DNA of 64,000 nucleotides from Taenia hydatigena. Lineage: Eukaryota; Platyhelminthes; Cestoda; Cyclophyllidea; Taeniidae. This document shows positions 24,556 to 36,506 of the stretch, in pieces; position 1 is the stretch's first letter; each line of letters begins with the position of its first letter. The translations under genes were made by a program, and so were the position numbers. The notes under the pieces were generated by a model. That model made no database searches. It saw only the letters and a program-made list of their open reading frames with translations, and was not told where the DNA came from. The stretch covers positions 4,411,247 to 4,475,246 of the forward strand of contig JADWOT020000005.1 of NCBI GenBank assembly GCA_036345935.2. The letters run 5' to 3'.

Positions 24556-27500
24556 GTAAGTCAAGCGCCCATTAACTTTTCCTCCATCTATAAGACACCC
24601 ACTCGTCAGCCATAAAATTAGTAACAAGGGCACTTGGGTGGGTCGAGATTCCCGGGAAGAGTGCCTGGGTGTTTTTACACAGCAGTCGTCCATTGACAGC
24701 CGTAACTGCAGTTTTGCGTGATTGGTCAGCCACAGCTCATAAATGTCCTCAGAGCGTTTTGCACGCCATGAACATAGGCCGTGCTAAGAAATGCCATCCT
24801 TTTTATTCTTGCCGCGCATCATAATGGAAGGTATTCGATCCTCCACTTTGACTTCAACTATTAAATAGTATACCCACGCGCTATAGCCTCATGCATCATT
24901 AAAATGAATTAGTCCATTAAGAATAGAACAATGTCAACAGGCTTGACATTTAAGGTGGTTATACCATCCCGTGCTGATAGACTGAGATGAACCCGTCTTC
25001 TAAAGTTTGCAATCGTCGAAAGGCCATTGTAATGCAGGGCAAGGTACTTCACAAAGAATTTGCTATGTTACAATACTTGGGTGGAAACAAAGTGGTGGCA
25101 TAGCTTTCATAGGCAATTGCAAATCACCACAACCGTTCATCATCGACGATGGCTTAGTAAACTATTTTTAAGTAGAGTACAAGACATCGCAATTTCTAAT
25201 CGAAAGCATTAAATTGTTGTGCATTTTAATTGCCACATTAACTAGAGTCTGATGAATCTCGCACCAGATGCTTTCTTAGTCAACTCTTTTTCCGGGTGCA
25301 AGTCTTCTGAATTCTCTCCTGATGTCCTCTTCTTTTTTATGGTCCAAATGCTATTTGTGTTAAAATAAATGCAGGTAACTCGCAGCAAATGCAAGAAGGA
25401 ACCTCATTAAAGCCTGTAAATAGGAATAGTACTAGGAAGACTAGTAAAAACAGCAAAAATAAGCAAGGGCCTTTGTAGCTTTCGGTAAATCCCATATGCA
25501 AACTATAAAAAAACTTAGTTACTTTTAATATACAAAAGGTAGAACACAGAGCAACAGACAAAGATTATAAGTGAAGCGTGTTTTATGCTTTGCATTTCAT
25601 TAAAATGACTGATAATGTGCCGATATCAACATTGGCACTTTCGCAAAATCTTTGCCGATCGCTAATAGATTCATTTGAAGTATAGTGCTAGCAAGTGTAA
25701 CAACTAAAGCAGGGTTGATAAAGAACAGCGGCATCTTGCGGTGGCAATGAAATAATCTTCCGAGTACGAAAAAGCGGCTTTTTTCGCTCTTGACGCGTGT
25801 TGCAAGTTCTACCACTCGAAGACCTCGCGCATTACTTAGATGAGTGCATGGGTATCACGGGACTTAGTTTCGGACGAAGTCGCTCTATCAGCTTATAGTA
25901 GCTCAGGCGACGCGTGTAATTGTTCTAGAGATCAGAATTGCAAAGGCGCTGGCTACATCCACCCCCAGGTTTGATCAAAGATCAAATGTCTTTTTTAAAG
26001 TAGTGGGTGCCGTGAATGCCAAAATTTGTGAGTTTTAGGATTTATCAACAAATGACAGCGCATTTGGTTGGTTTCGGCCTTTCCGTGAACTTTGGGGTCA
26101 GTGCTTCAGAAGTATTTCATTCCCCTGTTAGATCTGATCCCACACATTTACATAAATTTATGGGAGATTTTTCAAAAGGACACAAGAAATCTAGTCACCC
26201 AAAATACGGCAGTCAAGAGGTAGAACTTGAAATCCCTGTCAATTGTGGTGCCTGTATTGTTGATTGCATCCGGCACACAAAGATGCGGCATAAGTAAATC
26301 ACCGAAAATTGTTCTTTTTACGCAGGTAGGTCTAAGCACTTTCAACAAAAAGTTCCTCTCTAAATATTGAGTATTTAGAGTGTAAAAATAAGAAGTAACT
26401 CTCAGTGCAGAATAAGACATCGCATAAAGTGCCTTTTGAAGCTGAATGAAACATGTAATTGGGACGCGTCTGATATGCTGACAGAAAATAACGTTGCCCA
26501 TTGTAAAGCAACACTACACAGGAACAGCGGTCTACGAAGGATTGATCAAAGTAAGATAGATTCGGTATTTTTCGGTTGGTTTTTCAAATCTGGTGATAAA
26601 GAATTTCATTGGTATTTATAGCCATTGTAGGATGCAACTTCAAAATCTATTATTTTCAATACGGTATACAGCAAGCTCCCCATGCAACAGGCGGAATGGT
26701 CAATGATCCGGGAAAAAATATCTGTTCTCATTCTTATGCGGCGAAAACAGAGGATAGCACTTTTAACGCATACCGAATTTCTTACCCGTGGGAAGATGCG
26801 CACTAAAGGAGAGAGCGAAGAGATGGAAACGGTGCCTCTCTTATATGTTCTGCCCACTCATTATTTTAATGCTACTATCAATGAAATCGGCTTTTGGCAT
26901 TTGCATAGATATGCGTGGCATAGAATCGAAGACATGACGACAGAGCAAATATTTTACAACCGCGGAAACATAAAACGATTTTGTGCATCGTTGAAAAAGA
27001 TTATTTATGAAAATATCGAAAGCCTTAGATTAATGCTCTCTTTTTATAAGTCTCCATAATTTTCTACTTTTCGTCTCTAATATCCTATATCACTCTAAAG
27101 TCGATCAGCAGTCAGAAATTCACACGCCGTATTAAGTTGTTGCTGTCATACAAGTCTGAGATGAGTAGCAAAAGACGCAAAGACCTAGATAAGTCATTTA
27201 AAAAAATTAAATAAAAGGCTCGTTTACCTCACTTGAAGGTATATTCCATGGCATTACTGAAGAGCAGGGCGGAAGGATTTGAGCGTCACATGGCATGCTA
27301 TGGAAAAGCGAATGAATTTTTGTCGCTTTTCTCACAGCCCTACAGGATGCATCATCAACGAAAAGCAGAGTAGAACATAGAAAGAGACCGAATTTCTTAG
27401 TGTTGGCTTAAACTCCCCAAAACAAAAAACAAAGCCCGAGATGCCAAGACTTATTGTAAAATATATTCTAACGACATAGTATCTAAACAATGGAATTTTG

Positions 27501-30500
27501 TCTGTAGTCTGTGTTAGCGCAGTGATATTATGCCATTTTTGATATTATGAACAGGCGCCCACCTCGGTGGCACTGATCATTACCAATTTTACAAGTACGG
27601 TAATTGGCTCAACAACAAGGTGGAAATCTTAGTGACTCAATTTAAGAAAATGAATTAGCCTACATTCACCTTTGCATAACAAATCGAGAGCAAAACATGG
27701 ACACTGAAATTTGTACGTGTCGGCGCCAAAGATTCACATTTGTATCTATTCACAGCTGAAGCACAATTGCGATTCTCACCACATCTGTTGCACAGGTCCT
27801 GGAAGGTGAGTAGCGCTCTTGTTTTCCAAGCAACGAGGTGTCATGTGGCAAGTGGTTTTAGTCAAATTTACCACCACATTCATTATTTAGGGGTTCACCA
27901 GACTCCAATAAGTTAATTCGTTGGTAAAATACGACTGCTCAAGCCTCACTCCTGTTTTGCTGTGAAGGGAGCTGCAGTGAAGTGCTCTTGCAACCGCAGT
28001 GCTTAATTAGCCTTTTGCATGCAAACCAGTTGGTTTCTGGCATTACTCAATCAACTTTGCGGAATCATCACTTCCTCTCCATAACGTTTGACTTTGCTCG
28101 GCCCAAAAGTCTAGCTATGCATGGTGTACAACGGTTTTTCATTTCCTCATTAAGTCAATATCGCAATGACGCAAGTATCTAGAGCTACTTGATTGACTCC
28201 ACAGCAATCAACGTCTTTCCAAAGCAACTATATTTTATGGCGTTTAGTCAATCAATGCTCCCTATTGAAATGCGTTGTGACAGTTCTTTGCTTAAGTTCG
28301 ATGTGGCAGTCAGGGCTTGGACAGTAGACAGGGGTGCACAGAATTGGACACAAAATTGATTTGAACCTAAGAGTTTTGTGTTAAATAAGTTATACATTAA
28401 CGAAAACACAAGAATTTTAAACCAGCAATGACGACTTTAAGTTCCTTTGATATAGAAGTGTACAAGATCCTTCACGGATAATTAAAAACGCCAGGAGGCC
28501 GAGAAAACATGACCTTCCTTTACTACTACCTTGATTTCCTCCTCTTCGTCAGCTTTGTCCTTACGAATTTTAGCTCTCTAATGTTTGTGCAAATTGCTCT
28601 ATTTCAAATCCCTTGTTTTCAGCCCCAATAGCTCTTCGGCACGTTAGCAGTTGCTTTAAGTGTGCACTTTATATCAATTTCTAGTTCTCTGATAAATCAG
28701 AGCTTATATGTTTCACCCAGTCCTACGGTTAAATTGACATGAGCCTAAAGAGCTAAAAGCTCACGTTTTATCAACCAGCTAATATCACACGCACCAAAAA
28801 TAGTTTTTCTTTGACACCTTGAATTTTGGGCTCTGTCATGGTAGTAGAGTTGTCATAAGTTAAAGGCGGTAAGTGTTTAAAATATAATAACAGTGGAATC
28901 AAAGTGCGCACAAATACTAATACACCTTTATTCCGCTTTTGTTGGCAAATGGTAGAAGTAACACAGAGGCGTTAAGTCAGAAGAAGTCCTTCAATCAACC
29001 GCGATATGCGAACAGCCCGATCTAATAGCAGCAAGAGAGTCTCACATTCTAAGCTTATTCAAGCCATTTTATACTTAGTGGCGTTTAACATTGGTAGTGT
29101 TTAATAGACACCTAGGGGAAAACCTGGCATGTAAAATGTTGATAAACGAATGGGCAGGCAAATGAACATGCAGAAAGGGGTTAAATAGTTTTAGAATTAA
29201 GCAGGCGTATTTGAAGTAGGCAACAGACGGGTGAGGCCAAAAGGGTTTGCATGGGAGATGGCGAAGTAAGACAAAAATGATAATGGCATATTCCTTTATA
29301 TGTTTAGCAGTATTCGGAGCATTTGACTTCACTCCTTGCAGTCTTTGTATGTCTGATTGTGGTCGCTTACATATCTAACCAATTAACCATAATTGTCAAC
29401 TAGTTGCATTGGCCCTTTAGCTAAAACAATAGTTTTTAAGCATTTACGTGATCATGTTAAATTCCACCTCCCATTTTCCTCATACTGTGTGGTCGAAGCT
29501 TCTCTTTGGCAGAATTCGTCGAGCTAATGCACTGAAAGCACCTCAGTGTGATTATTTGAACGCACAATTTACTCGATAATAAATATTTTGGTATGATGAA
29601 ATAAAGTTTCACTAACTTTTTCCTGACCTAGTAAAAAATATCATTTCTAGTATTATGAAGAAAAATGAGAGAAATTAGCACATCTGTTTTGTCATGCGCT
29701 CTTCTTACAATCGGCCACAAATTCCCACAAAGCAAGACCTCTTGTCATAAAATTGAGCAAACATCACGCATTTACGCTTTACATCCAAGACTACAAATTG
29801 TTAATGGCACTTATGGAGCCGGTAGCTTATATCTAACCTAACTTTGCATGGATCCAGTAGGTCCCTTTTATAGTTCTGGGGTGATAGTCACCAAAATAGG
29901 CAGTGGCGCGACGCCAAATTATGTTATTGACTGCATTACAGTCGATTACCTTCAAACAGTGACCAAGTAATTTTTGGGAGCCTTTTCCAAAGACAGGACC
30001 AATATACTCAACCGCATTTTCGCGCTGGATTTGTTTCGTCGTCCACCTTCATCCACATTTACCTCATTACACTCATGCCGTTAGCCTTTGTTCCATTTAG
30101 TGGGTCAGGAAATCTCAATCAGCAAAAGTTTCCATGATAACTACTGGCGCAGTTTCTTGATAAAGTTTGCACTCCAAATAATTTGAACCGTTAATTCATG
30201 AGCTATTGCATATGCTGTAGCGGTTGCTTTGAATTTCGATGCAGACGTGATGAACGCAATCTAAAGCTAAGTCGGCACAAACGTACAGTGCTTTATGCTG
30301 GAAAAGTGTCAGTTCATTTCTTTGTTTGAGGTTTAGTTGCAAGGGACGATACGTCTCAGTCAGTTTTCTCCTGCCAATTCAACGCCTCCTGCTCTTCCAT
30401 CTAATGCCGCGCAGAACTCGAAACATGCGGAAGGTTGGTTCTTCGCGCAAAAGTTCCGCTTACGTCGCTCATTTTTTGCCGAAAATACTTAAAATAAAAA

Positions 30501-30540
30501 AAAATTCACGTTTGATCGTGATTCGTAGTCTTGTGGACGA
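24556..30540. other. Mostly non-coding stretch
   Basis: Apart from the exon-like segment at 27756-27805, I see no supportable gene. Frames at 26016-26297, 26609-26806 and 26682-27059 overlap one another and match nothing I know. No repeat shared with other parts of the window was found by eye. Confidence 0.35.
27756..27805 (+). other. Exon-like segment encoding a cysteine-rich peptide
   Basis: After a pyrimidine-rich acceptor (TGTATCTATTCACAG), one frame reads LKHNCDSHHICCTGPG up to a strong donor (GGAAG|GTGAGT). The C...CC spacing is reminiscent of small secreted disulfide-rich peptides. A second frame is also open over the same 50 bases, and no adjoining exon with more cysteines was found. 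Confidence 0.2.
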
Positions 30541-31005
30541 TTAATTGCGCGCTGTTAATGTGACGGCAGCGCGAAATACGTCCACCAGTGGTGTATTCAA
30601 CAGTGGATTAAAGTCAGTCGGAGGAGGAAATGTGAGCTGTGCCATGTCAGGCACACCGTGCGCAGGCAGGCTAGGCAGAATAAAAGAATAAGGCTGCGGG
30701 AAGTAAGCAAGTGTCTTGTGCACACCTATCAAAATGCATATTTATTCATCAGTGAATCAATCTTTCAAACAGCTTCTTATTGAACAGTCAATAGACCATA
30801 CGTCCTTTCATTTTGGGGATACCATTCACCTCGCACCCATTCACCGTTAACGAAGTCTGCACGGCCTGGACACTGTCGTAGATGGTGACGAATGACGGCT
30901 CTTTCAGTGGAAGTCCTACACCTTGGAAACATTTGCGCTGCTTCTCATGGACTAGTCCATGATTGCGAATTCTTTGGCATCCGCATTGTGGCCTTTGGAT
31001 AATCT
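30541..31005 (-). CDS. RNA-recognition-motif-like protein, two exons, 5' end missing
   Basis: On the minus strand, exon 31005-30823 opens after a CTTTACAG acceptor. It ends at a G|GTATCC donor and joins in phase, across a 97-bp intron (30822-30726, ending GATAG), to exon 30725-30541, which ends in TAA. The first exon contains KEPSFVTIYDSVQAVQTSL followed by TVNGCEVNG. This resembles beta-3, helix-2 and beta-4 of an RRM as in hnRNP-type proteins, with KEPSFVTI in the place of the RNP1 octamer; the glycines usual in RNP1 are absent. The second exon is proline-rich (PQPYSFILPSLPAHG). RRM proteins bind single-stranded RNA. The RNP2 strand is not found upstream, although other frames at 31010-31215 also look protein-like. 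A decayed copy with frameshifts is a real alternative, since the first exon also reads on to a stop without splicing. Confidence 0.38.
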
Positions 31006-31215
31006 CTGTAAAGCACCCATTGTAAAGGGGTTGCGAAAGCTGGCTGTCATGGAAGGCAGCTTCAATTCAACAGTCCACCACCATAGGCTAGTTAGCTGTA
31101 TTATCAGGTTCCCTGAGGCTAGATTGCGTAATAACCTTGCTGCTGTGCCTCAATTTGTACATAAATTTGTGCTGGTGCAACAATAAAGCCAACGAACCTT
31201 TGCCTCATGAGGCCA

Positions 31216-33724
31216 TCAACTGCCTATTCGTAAAACATGTATACCGTAATACTTGAGGGAAGTATTAAGCATAGGGCAAGACAAAACGTTCATGCCGGAA
31301 CAAATGTACGGTTCATTTTGAGAAATAGCTTGATGTTAACAAGCTGTTTTTGTGATACAAGAAGTCCACCTACCTATCTCTCTTTTTATCTACCATTAAT
31401 CCATCTGCCACTCTACACATTGATCTCCTCGTATCCATTTCTTAAATCACAAATTAATCCTCAAGGATGGCGATGAAAAGTAAAGGTGAGTTCTCTGAAT
31501 CCGTTTTGATCCCTACTAACGTCGAATAGATTTGCTGCCAAAAATATATTTTCCTGTGCCCACTGGAAAGCAAGCTGGAAACTCATACATCACTTGCTTC
31601 GCCTTTTCACATTTCCCATAAATCAAAATATGTACCCCGTAAAATTAACAGATTAACTAGGTGTCTCTATTCGCACTGATCTATCCTATCATGAAATCTA
31701 AGAAGATAAAGGTGTTAGCTTGATAGGAGTGTCAAAGATTTCTTCTCCACAGTAAACAAAGGTTCCCATTCAACACAATTCTTAAAAAAATAGTACGAAG
31801 GTAGGAAGGCATTTGATGTGGATGAAAGGTTGAGAAGAACTTGTCATATTTTATCAGCTCATGCGGCAGAATTGGACTAAGATGTAGACACGAGTGAATG
31901 AAAAGGAAATTGAAGCAAAGTTGAGGTTTCATTCAGCCTTGGGTAAATCGAAGAGCTATTTGAGACGGTAGATTGACAGGCCTTATTTCTCGTATTGTGC
32001 ACACGCGTGACAGTCAATGCAGAGCTCTGTCCGGAGGACAACGTAATAAAATGACTGTTGATCATGAATTGGAGGCTCACGGCTGTTGCATAATAGATTG
32101 GATCGAGCAAATTCGGATCGATGGGTAAAGAATGAGGCAACATATGCTACTGATTTATGGGTTAAGTAGGGCCCAATAGGATAGTCGACTTGACCTTCTC
32201 ATTACCTTGCTTACAATTGAATTCCACAAAATTCGAGTTGTAAACTAGAAACAAGGAAAAGAGGTCAATACGCGCATAGTTCACCTCTTGTTAAGGCTCA
32301 TGACTGCCACTGTGGACTAGGGATGGCTATGGAACGTATAAAAACAAAATTACATTAAAGTAGATGAAATATCTCTCTGCCCTGCCCGGAGTATTGTGCT
32401 CACGATAGTGATGATGACACAAACAAATATATGCACTTGTTTGTCTTTTACCAAAACTGATCGACCATTGAATGATACAAATCAACAAACCAATCGCAAA
32501 ATTGTAAAAGGGTCGTGAAATGTTGGATGCAAACATATAGTACGGCAAAGGCAAAATATGTAATGGATCATTAAAAATTTTGTTAAATATTTTTTTTGCA
32601 AGCGTACATTGAGAAAAAATTCAGTAGAACTCTACTAACTTTGCTGACTTACGGATGTTGCCATCATTGTTGTCGCTGAGAATTGACACTGCCTGAACGC
32701 CCTGCACACCTAGCCTCGATATGCGTATTTTCCTTTAAATCGTTATTTCATTATTATCATCACGAAAAATACAATGCACATGTTTTTGCATGCATTATTT
32801 TTTTCCTTTGTTGTCTACATATGCTTTCAGTGTCGTTAAGCTATTGGAAACGCCTGGCTTCTCTGTACCTCAAGCTTGCATAGTCGACAGCTGATGTCAA
32901 TGTGAGCTACATTAACACTCAGCTATTGTAAATGCATAAAAACACTTAATGAAGTGACGCTGCGAAACCTACTGCTAGATCTAATCCCTCAAAACTACTG
33001 CCAGTTAACCTTTTTTTCTTGTTTGGGAGGCAAGCTAAATTACGAACTGGCACCTAATAACGCTTTGGCTAGGAATTTGCACGCATTTTCGGTAATATTA
33101 TCAACGCAAAATGTTAAAATAATTTGTAGTAAACATTCCAAGACATAAGTAAAAACAGCGAGGCATCACAAAGCATGTTGTTCGCCGATTCAAAACAGCT
33201 TTAATCTATACATCAAAACCACTAGTCAGGCAAGCATGGCGCGTTACAAATGTCAAAACCCATGAAAGCATTCGAATGTTTCCTAAAACAGCATTGAAAA
33301 TCAAGTTGCAAATTAGTCTGTCGTTACAGAGTGGTTGAATAACGAATCAAGTCGCATTGAGAGTTAGTTGATCCCATGGTTTTCTGCCTATTGAAAGATC
33401 TGAGTTTGCTTCCAACTGTCCGCATTGACTATAGTACTATTAACCAACTTAGTCCAATCAAGCAGAAGAGCTTTTATTAAAATCGATCGCTTAGTAATGA
33501 TCCCTGTTGGTCACTCGAGAGGGCAGAGGTTAACACGAAATCGTTAATATCAAGGAGCAACAACTGCTAATTCTCTCGACAATAAAAAGTGTTTTCAAAG
33601 TGACGTCTACGTTCATTCCTTTAGACGAATATTTTTCTGCTCCACAACGTTCATTTTACATGCAGTTTGTTTCATACCCTCTGGAATGCAGTGCAAAGAC
33701 ATGCAACTATAGACAACACATTGC
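31216..33724. other. Non-coding stretch, no supportable gene
   Basis: A short ATG frame ending in a good donor (AAAG|GTGAGT near 31482) could be a first coding exon, but nothing follows it. Otherwise only short unrelated frames are present. Confidence 0.35.
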
Positions 33725-35560
33725 GTCTACTTCATTTATCTCAGATGTTGTTAAAAAACGACCCATAAACGACGTTTAGGGCGATGGCGACGGGGGAGCG
33801 AGTGTTGGTAAAGACCGCTTGCCAACAACATCCACCATCCTTGAGAGGCTGATAAGATTAACAAAACAATACTATGGTAATAAGTCTCATGTACAATTTG
33901 CAAATATCGAAGGCGAAACTGGCACCCAGTGCTGCCTACTAATGGCCTCATGCTTATTACAAAAGATTTCAGAAAAAGCACTCTTGCCGAATCTTGGACC
34001 TGTAATAACCTTAGCATCAAGCAAAGCCAAATGCTTAGTAGAATTCTCCCATTTTTAAAACAAAAAATGCCTTATTTGTCATGAGACCCACTAACACACT
34101 GTTGGGACAACTCAAATCAATCCCTTTTACAATCATTCAGCACAACGAACAAACGTAAGTATTGTCTATGGACAAAGAAAATTTGTCCAATTCTCCTCCA
34201 TGAGTCTCATTCAACGAAAAGTCTTACGCATAAACACATGTACACACATGCACATGACTACCAATAGATACGTTTTATGTATTACAAGAAGATGGTCTGC
34301 AAAATATCATAAAAATGCAAATGTGTACAATGAAAGAGTAGTTGAAAAATTATCATACACCTAAGATTTAAAAGGCAAACACTATTTCACCAAACAATGC
34401 CGGACTAGATTTTTAAAGAGCTCTGTAACATTCCTCCTCGATTTTTTCATTTTAAGCACTGACAATCACCACCGCAACTCATTATCCTTTCCTAACAGGA
34501 CAGTAAGCTTCCCTGTCATGTCAACTCTGACCTCACATCTCGTCACCTTAGCTTGAATCCACGTGATTATTCAATGCTTGCCCCAAACCAGGTCACATCG
34601 ATCGCAACTCCATTAAAAACACAGCGGCATCGTCTACGACATGAGTCAAACCCCAGAACCGAGGAGACGCCTGTGCTGATGACTCGAAAATCTCGCATCA
34701 TCTATCATCCCACAGATTTTCAAATGTCAGTTCGTCATCATCATGAGTTCGTAGTTTTAAACAAGAAAAGAAGGAAAGCCGGAGGGTGAATGTCCAACAA
34801 AACCCAAAGTTAAAACACCCAAAGGTAAGTAACAAAAATTTAGCACCGCTACAAAATATGGCCTGACAAATGGCGTTGACACTTTTAATCAAATTGTATC
34901 AGGTCTCCAAGTAAAAAATCTTTTGCTTCTGGATCAAAAACAAACACTAACTCAGCGATTACTTGGGATCTACATAGCACGCTTCCCAAAGATACAATTT
35001 GCACAAAACCAGGGTCAAAAGGTGAACAAGCAGTCGACTTCAGAAGCGTCCACAGTCTACATATCTGGCCTAAAATAACATTATAGTACTAGAAATAATC
35101 CACTTATCATCAATATTTAAGAACTCACAACCAAGTGCAAAAGCAAAGCAAAGGTCGGCAAGTTACGCCCCATTCCTAACTGATAAAATGGTAAAGCAAT
35201 AGCGAAGGAGAGATACACAGTCAGTACTGCCCCGTAATCCCACAAATTCCATTGCATAACATTCCACAAAAAATAAACACTTACAAAGTACCACAAAGTA
35301 GAAAAATATTCCTACAAACTACAGCTAGCGTTCGAAACCATTTTGCACAATAAATATCAGCAAACACAAAAAAGTTAGAAAAGTGTAAACAAAATTAGTC
35401 AACGAAAAGATGCCCAAGTCAAATGCACGATAACCGCGCAACAACGGTAAAGCAAAAAAAAACAGCACTTTAAAATATAGCTAAAACATAAAAAAATATT
35501 AGGTAACACAAGATTTGCAATTGCATCTAAAAGAAAAATTGCAATACATAAACTAAGATG
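33725..35560 (-). repeat. Long dispersed repeat family R, copy 1
   Basis: Read on the minus strand, this aligns collinearly with 41600-43720 (+) and with family R copy 3. Shared blocks, in order, are GTATCTTTG.G.A.CGTG.TATGT, GATCCAGAAGCAAA, GACATTTGA, a GAT...GCGAGATT...GGCGTCTCC block, CAAGCATTG.ATAAT, GTTGACATGACAGG, ATAAAACGT..TATTGGTAGTCATGT, GGGATTG.TTTGAG/AAGCTGTCCC and CGTCGCCATCGCC. The strand read here is rich in T and G. One frame near 33930-34020 reads AKVITGPRFGKSAFSEIF and is matched in the other copies. Overall the element is interrupted by stops. It ends about 100 bp upstream of the RPP21-like gene. Confidence 0.7.
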
Positions 35561-35664
35561 AAATACGTTTATATATGCGAAATTTCATTTGCAAAAAGTA
35601 ATAATAAATCCCAAAAAAATGTACCAGAGTTGGTTACAAAAGAAATTATGCATCAGCAAATACC

Positions 35665-36193
35665 ATGGCGTGTGATCGATGGAGAGGTCGTCTGCGGGGC
35701 ATGGGTGAGCACTTGCTGTGTCACAGTGACAGCAGGTTCTACCTCTGTGTGAGGTGTTTGGTGGGCTTCAAGGACACCGCCAATATGAAGCGGCGCACGC
35801 GCAAGCAAAAAAGTGGGTCCTCACTTCCATCTTCTTTTGTACATTTGCATGCAGTGCTACTGGGTTGAGCTGTTTTGCACTAATTCTTCTCTTCCCCTAT
35901 TTCCGATGCTGCAAAATGATGGAAAAATAGACGTGCGTCTATGCGCATGCACGCAATGCTTGCGCCGATTAACCCGACGCTCCCTATCCGAAGGGCATCA
36001 GAGCAGCGTGCACCAAATGAGGTTAAGGTATGAACCAACTCAGCGTCGTGAGGAGCTTCGTGTCTGTGAGTCCTGTGGATTTGTTTGTAGACGCTACGCA
36101 ATACTGCTTGAATGCACAATGTGCCATCATTCTGATAATCCTGATACTATAAAGAGGTTAAAATTGCGACTTGATGGCCAAAAATCGTGGTGA
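35665..36193 (+). CDS. RPP21/Rpr2-like ribonuclease P/MRP subunit candidate, two exons
   Basis: The ATG at 35665 sits in a strong context (ACCATGG). Exon 1 (35665-35812) and exon 2 (35931-36193) join in phase across a 118-bp GT...AG intron to give 136 residues. Visible features are SRFY near residue 23, a basic MKRRTRKQK run at 41-49, C56-T-Q-C59, an R-L-R-Y segment at 80-83, and R-V-C95-E-S-C98-G followed by R-R-Y (103-105). The CxxC ... R-x-R ... V-C-x2-C-G ... R-Y order and spacing resemble the zinc ribbon of the RPP21/Rpr2/Snm1 family. In that family a helix containing an ARFY-like motif precedes the ribbon. RPP21 is a protein subunit of RNase P, which trims tRNA 5' leaders. Human RPP21 is 154 residues, similar in size. 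Extra cysteines (C102, C111, C114) are unusual. A GTGAGT overlapping the stop could instead splice to a further short exon. The family call rests on motif resemblance only. Confidence 0.5.
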
Positions 36194-36319
36194 GTGAGAG
36201 ATTCAATGCGCCATTTATGTTTGCCAACAGTTTTCTCTCTCATTGCATTGCCTATCTTAAAGCATCGTGAAAATTGGCCTTGGCGCGATGGAACCATTAG
36301 TGACTTAAATCAACATACG

Positions 36320-36501
36320 TGTAGCTTCCCATGGCTCCCTTGAAGGCAAAAGAAGACAGAATAATAGGGTAGAATACATATATTCAACAAACAGAGGGAG
36401 GTGGGCTGGTGGCATGGCTCGGAGGCTAGTCTACGCAGCTAAGGCAACATGGTCACCTCTGTGACCCTAACCGAAAGCGGCAGCCCAAACAAAGTATTAC
36501 A
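36320..36501 (+). mobile_element. Solo LTR C
   Basis: This 182 bp copy runs from TGTAGCTT to GTATTACA and carries the TATA-like AATACATATATTC palindrome. The flanks ATACG (36315-36319) and ATGCG (36502-36506) match at 4 of 5 bases, as expected for an ageing target-site duplication. It lies 126 bp downstream of the RPP21-like stop codon in the same orientation, so it may lie in or just past that gene's 3' region. Confidence 0.8.
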
Positions 36502-36506
36502 ATGCG

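Noticed and set aside
26682..27059. 125-codon plus frame
   Set aside because: It overlaps other open frames, no domain is seen and its length is within chance.
34553..34789. 78-codon plus frame ending KKRRKAGG
   Set aside because: It is antisense to family R copy 1, and the alignment to copy 2 explains this DNA.
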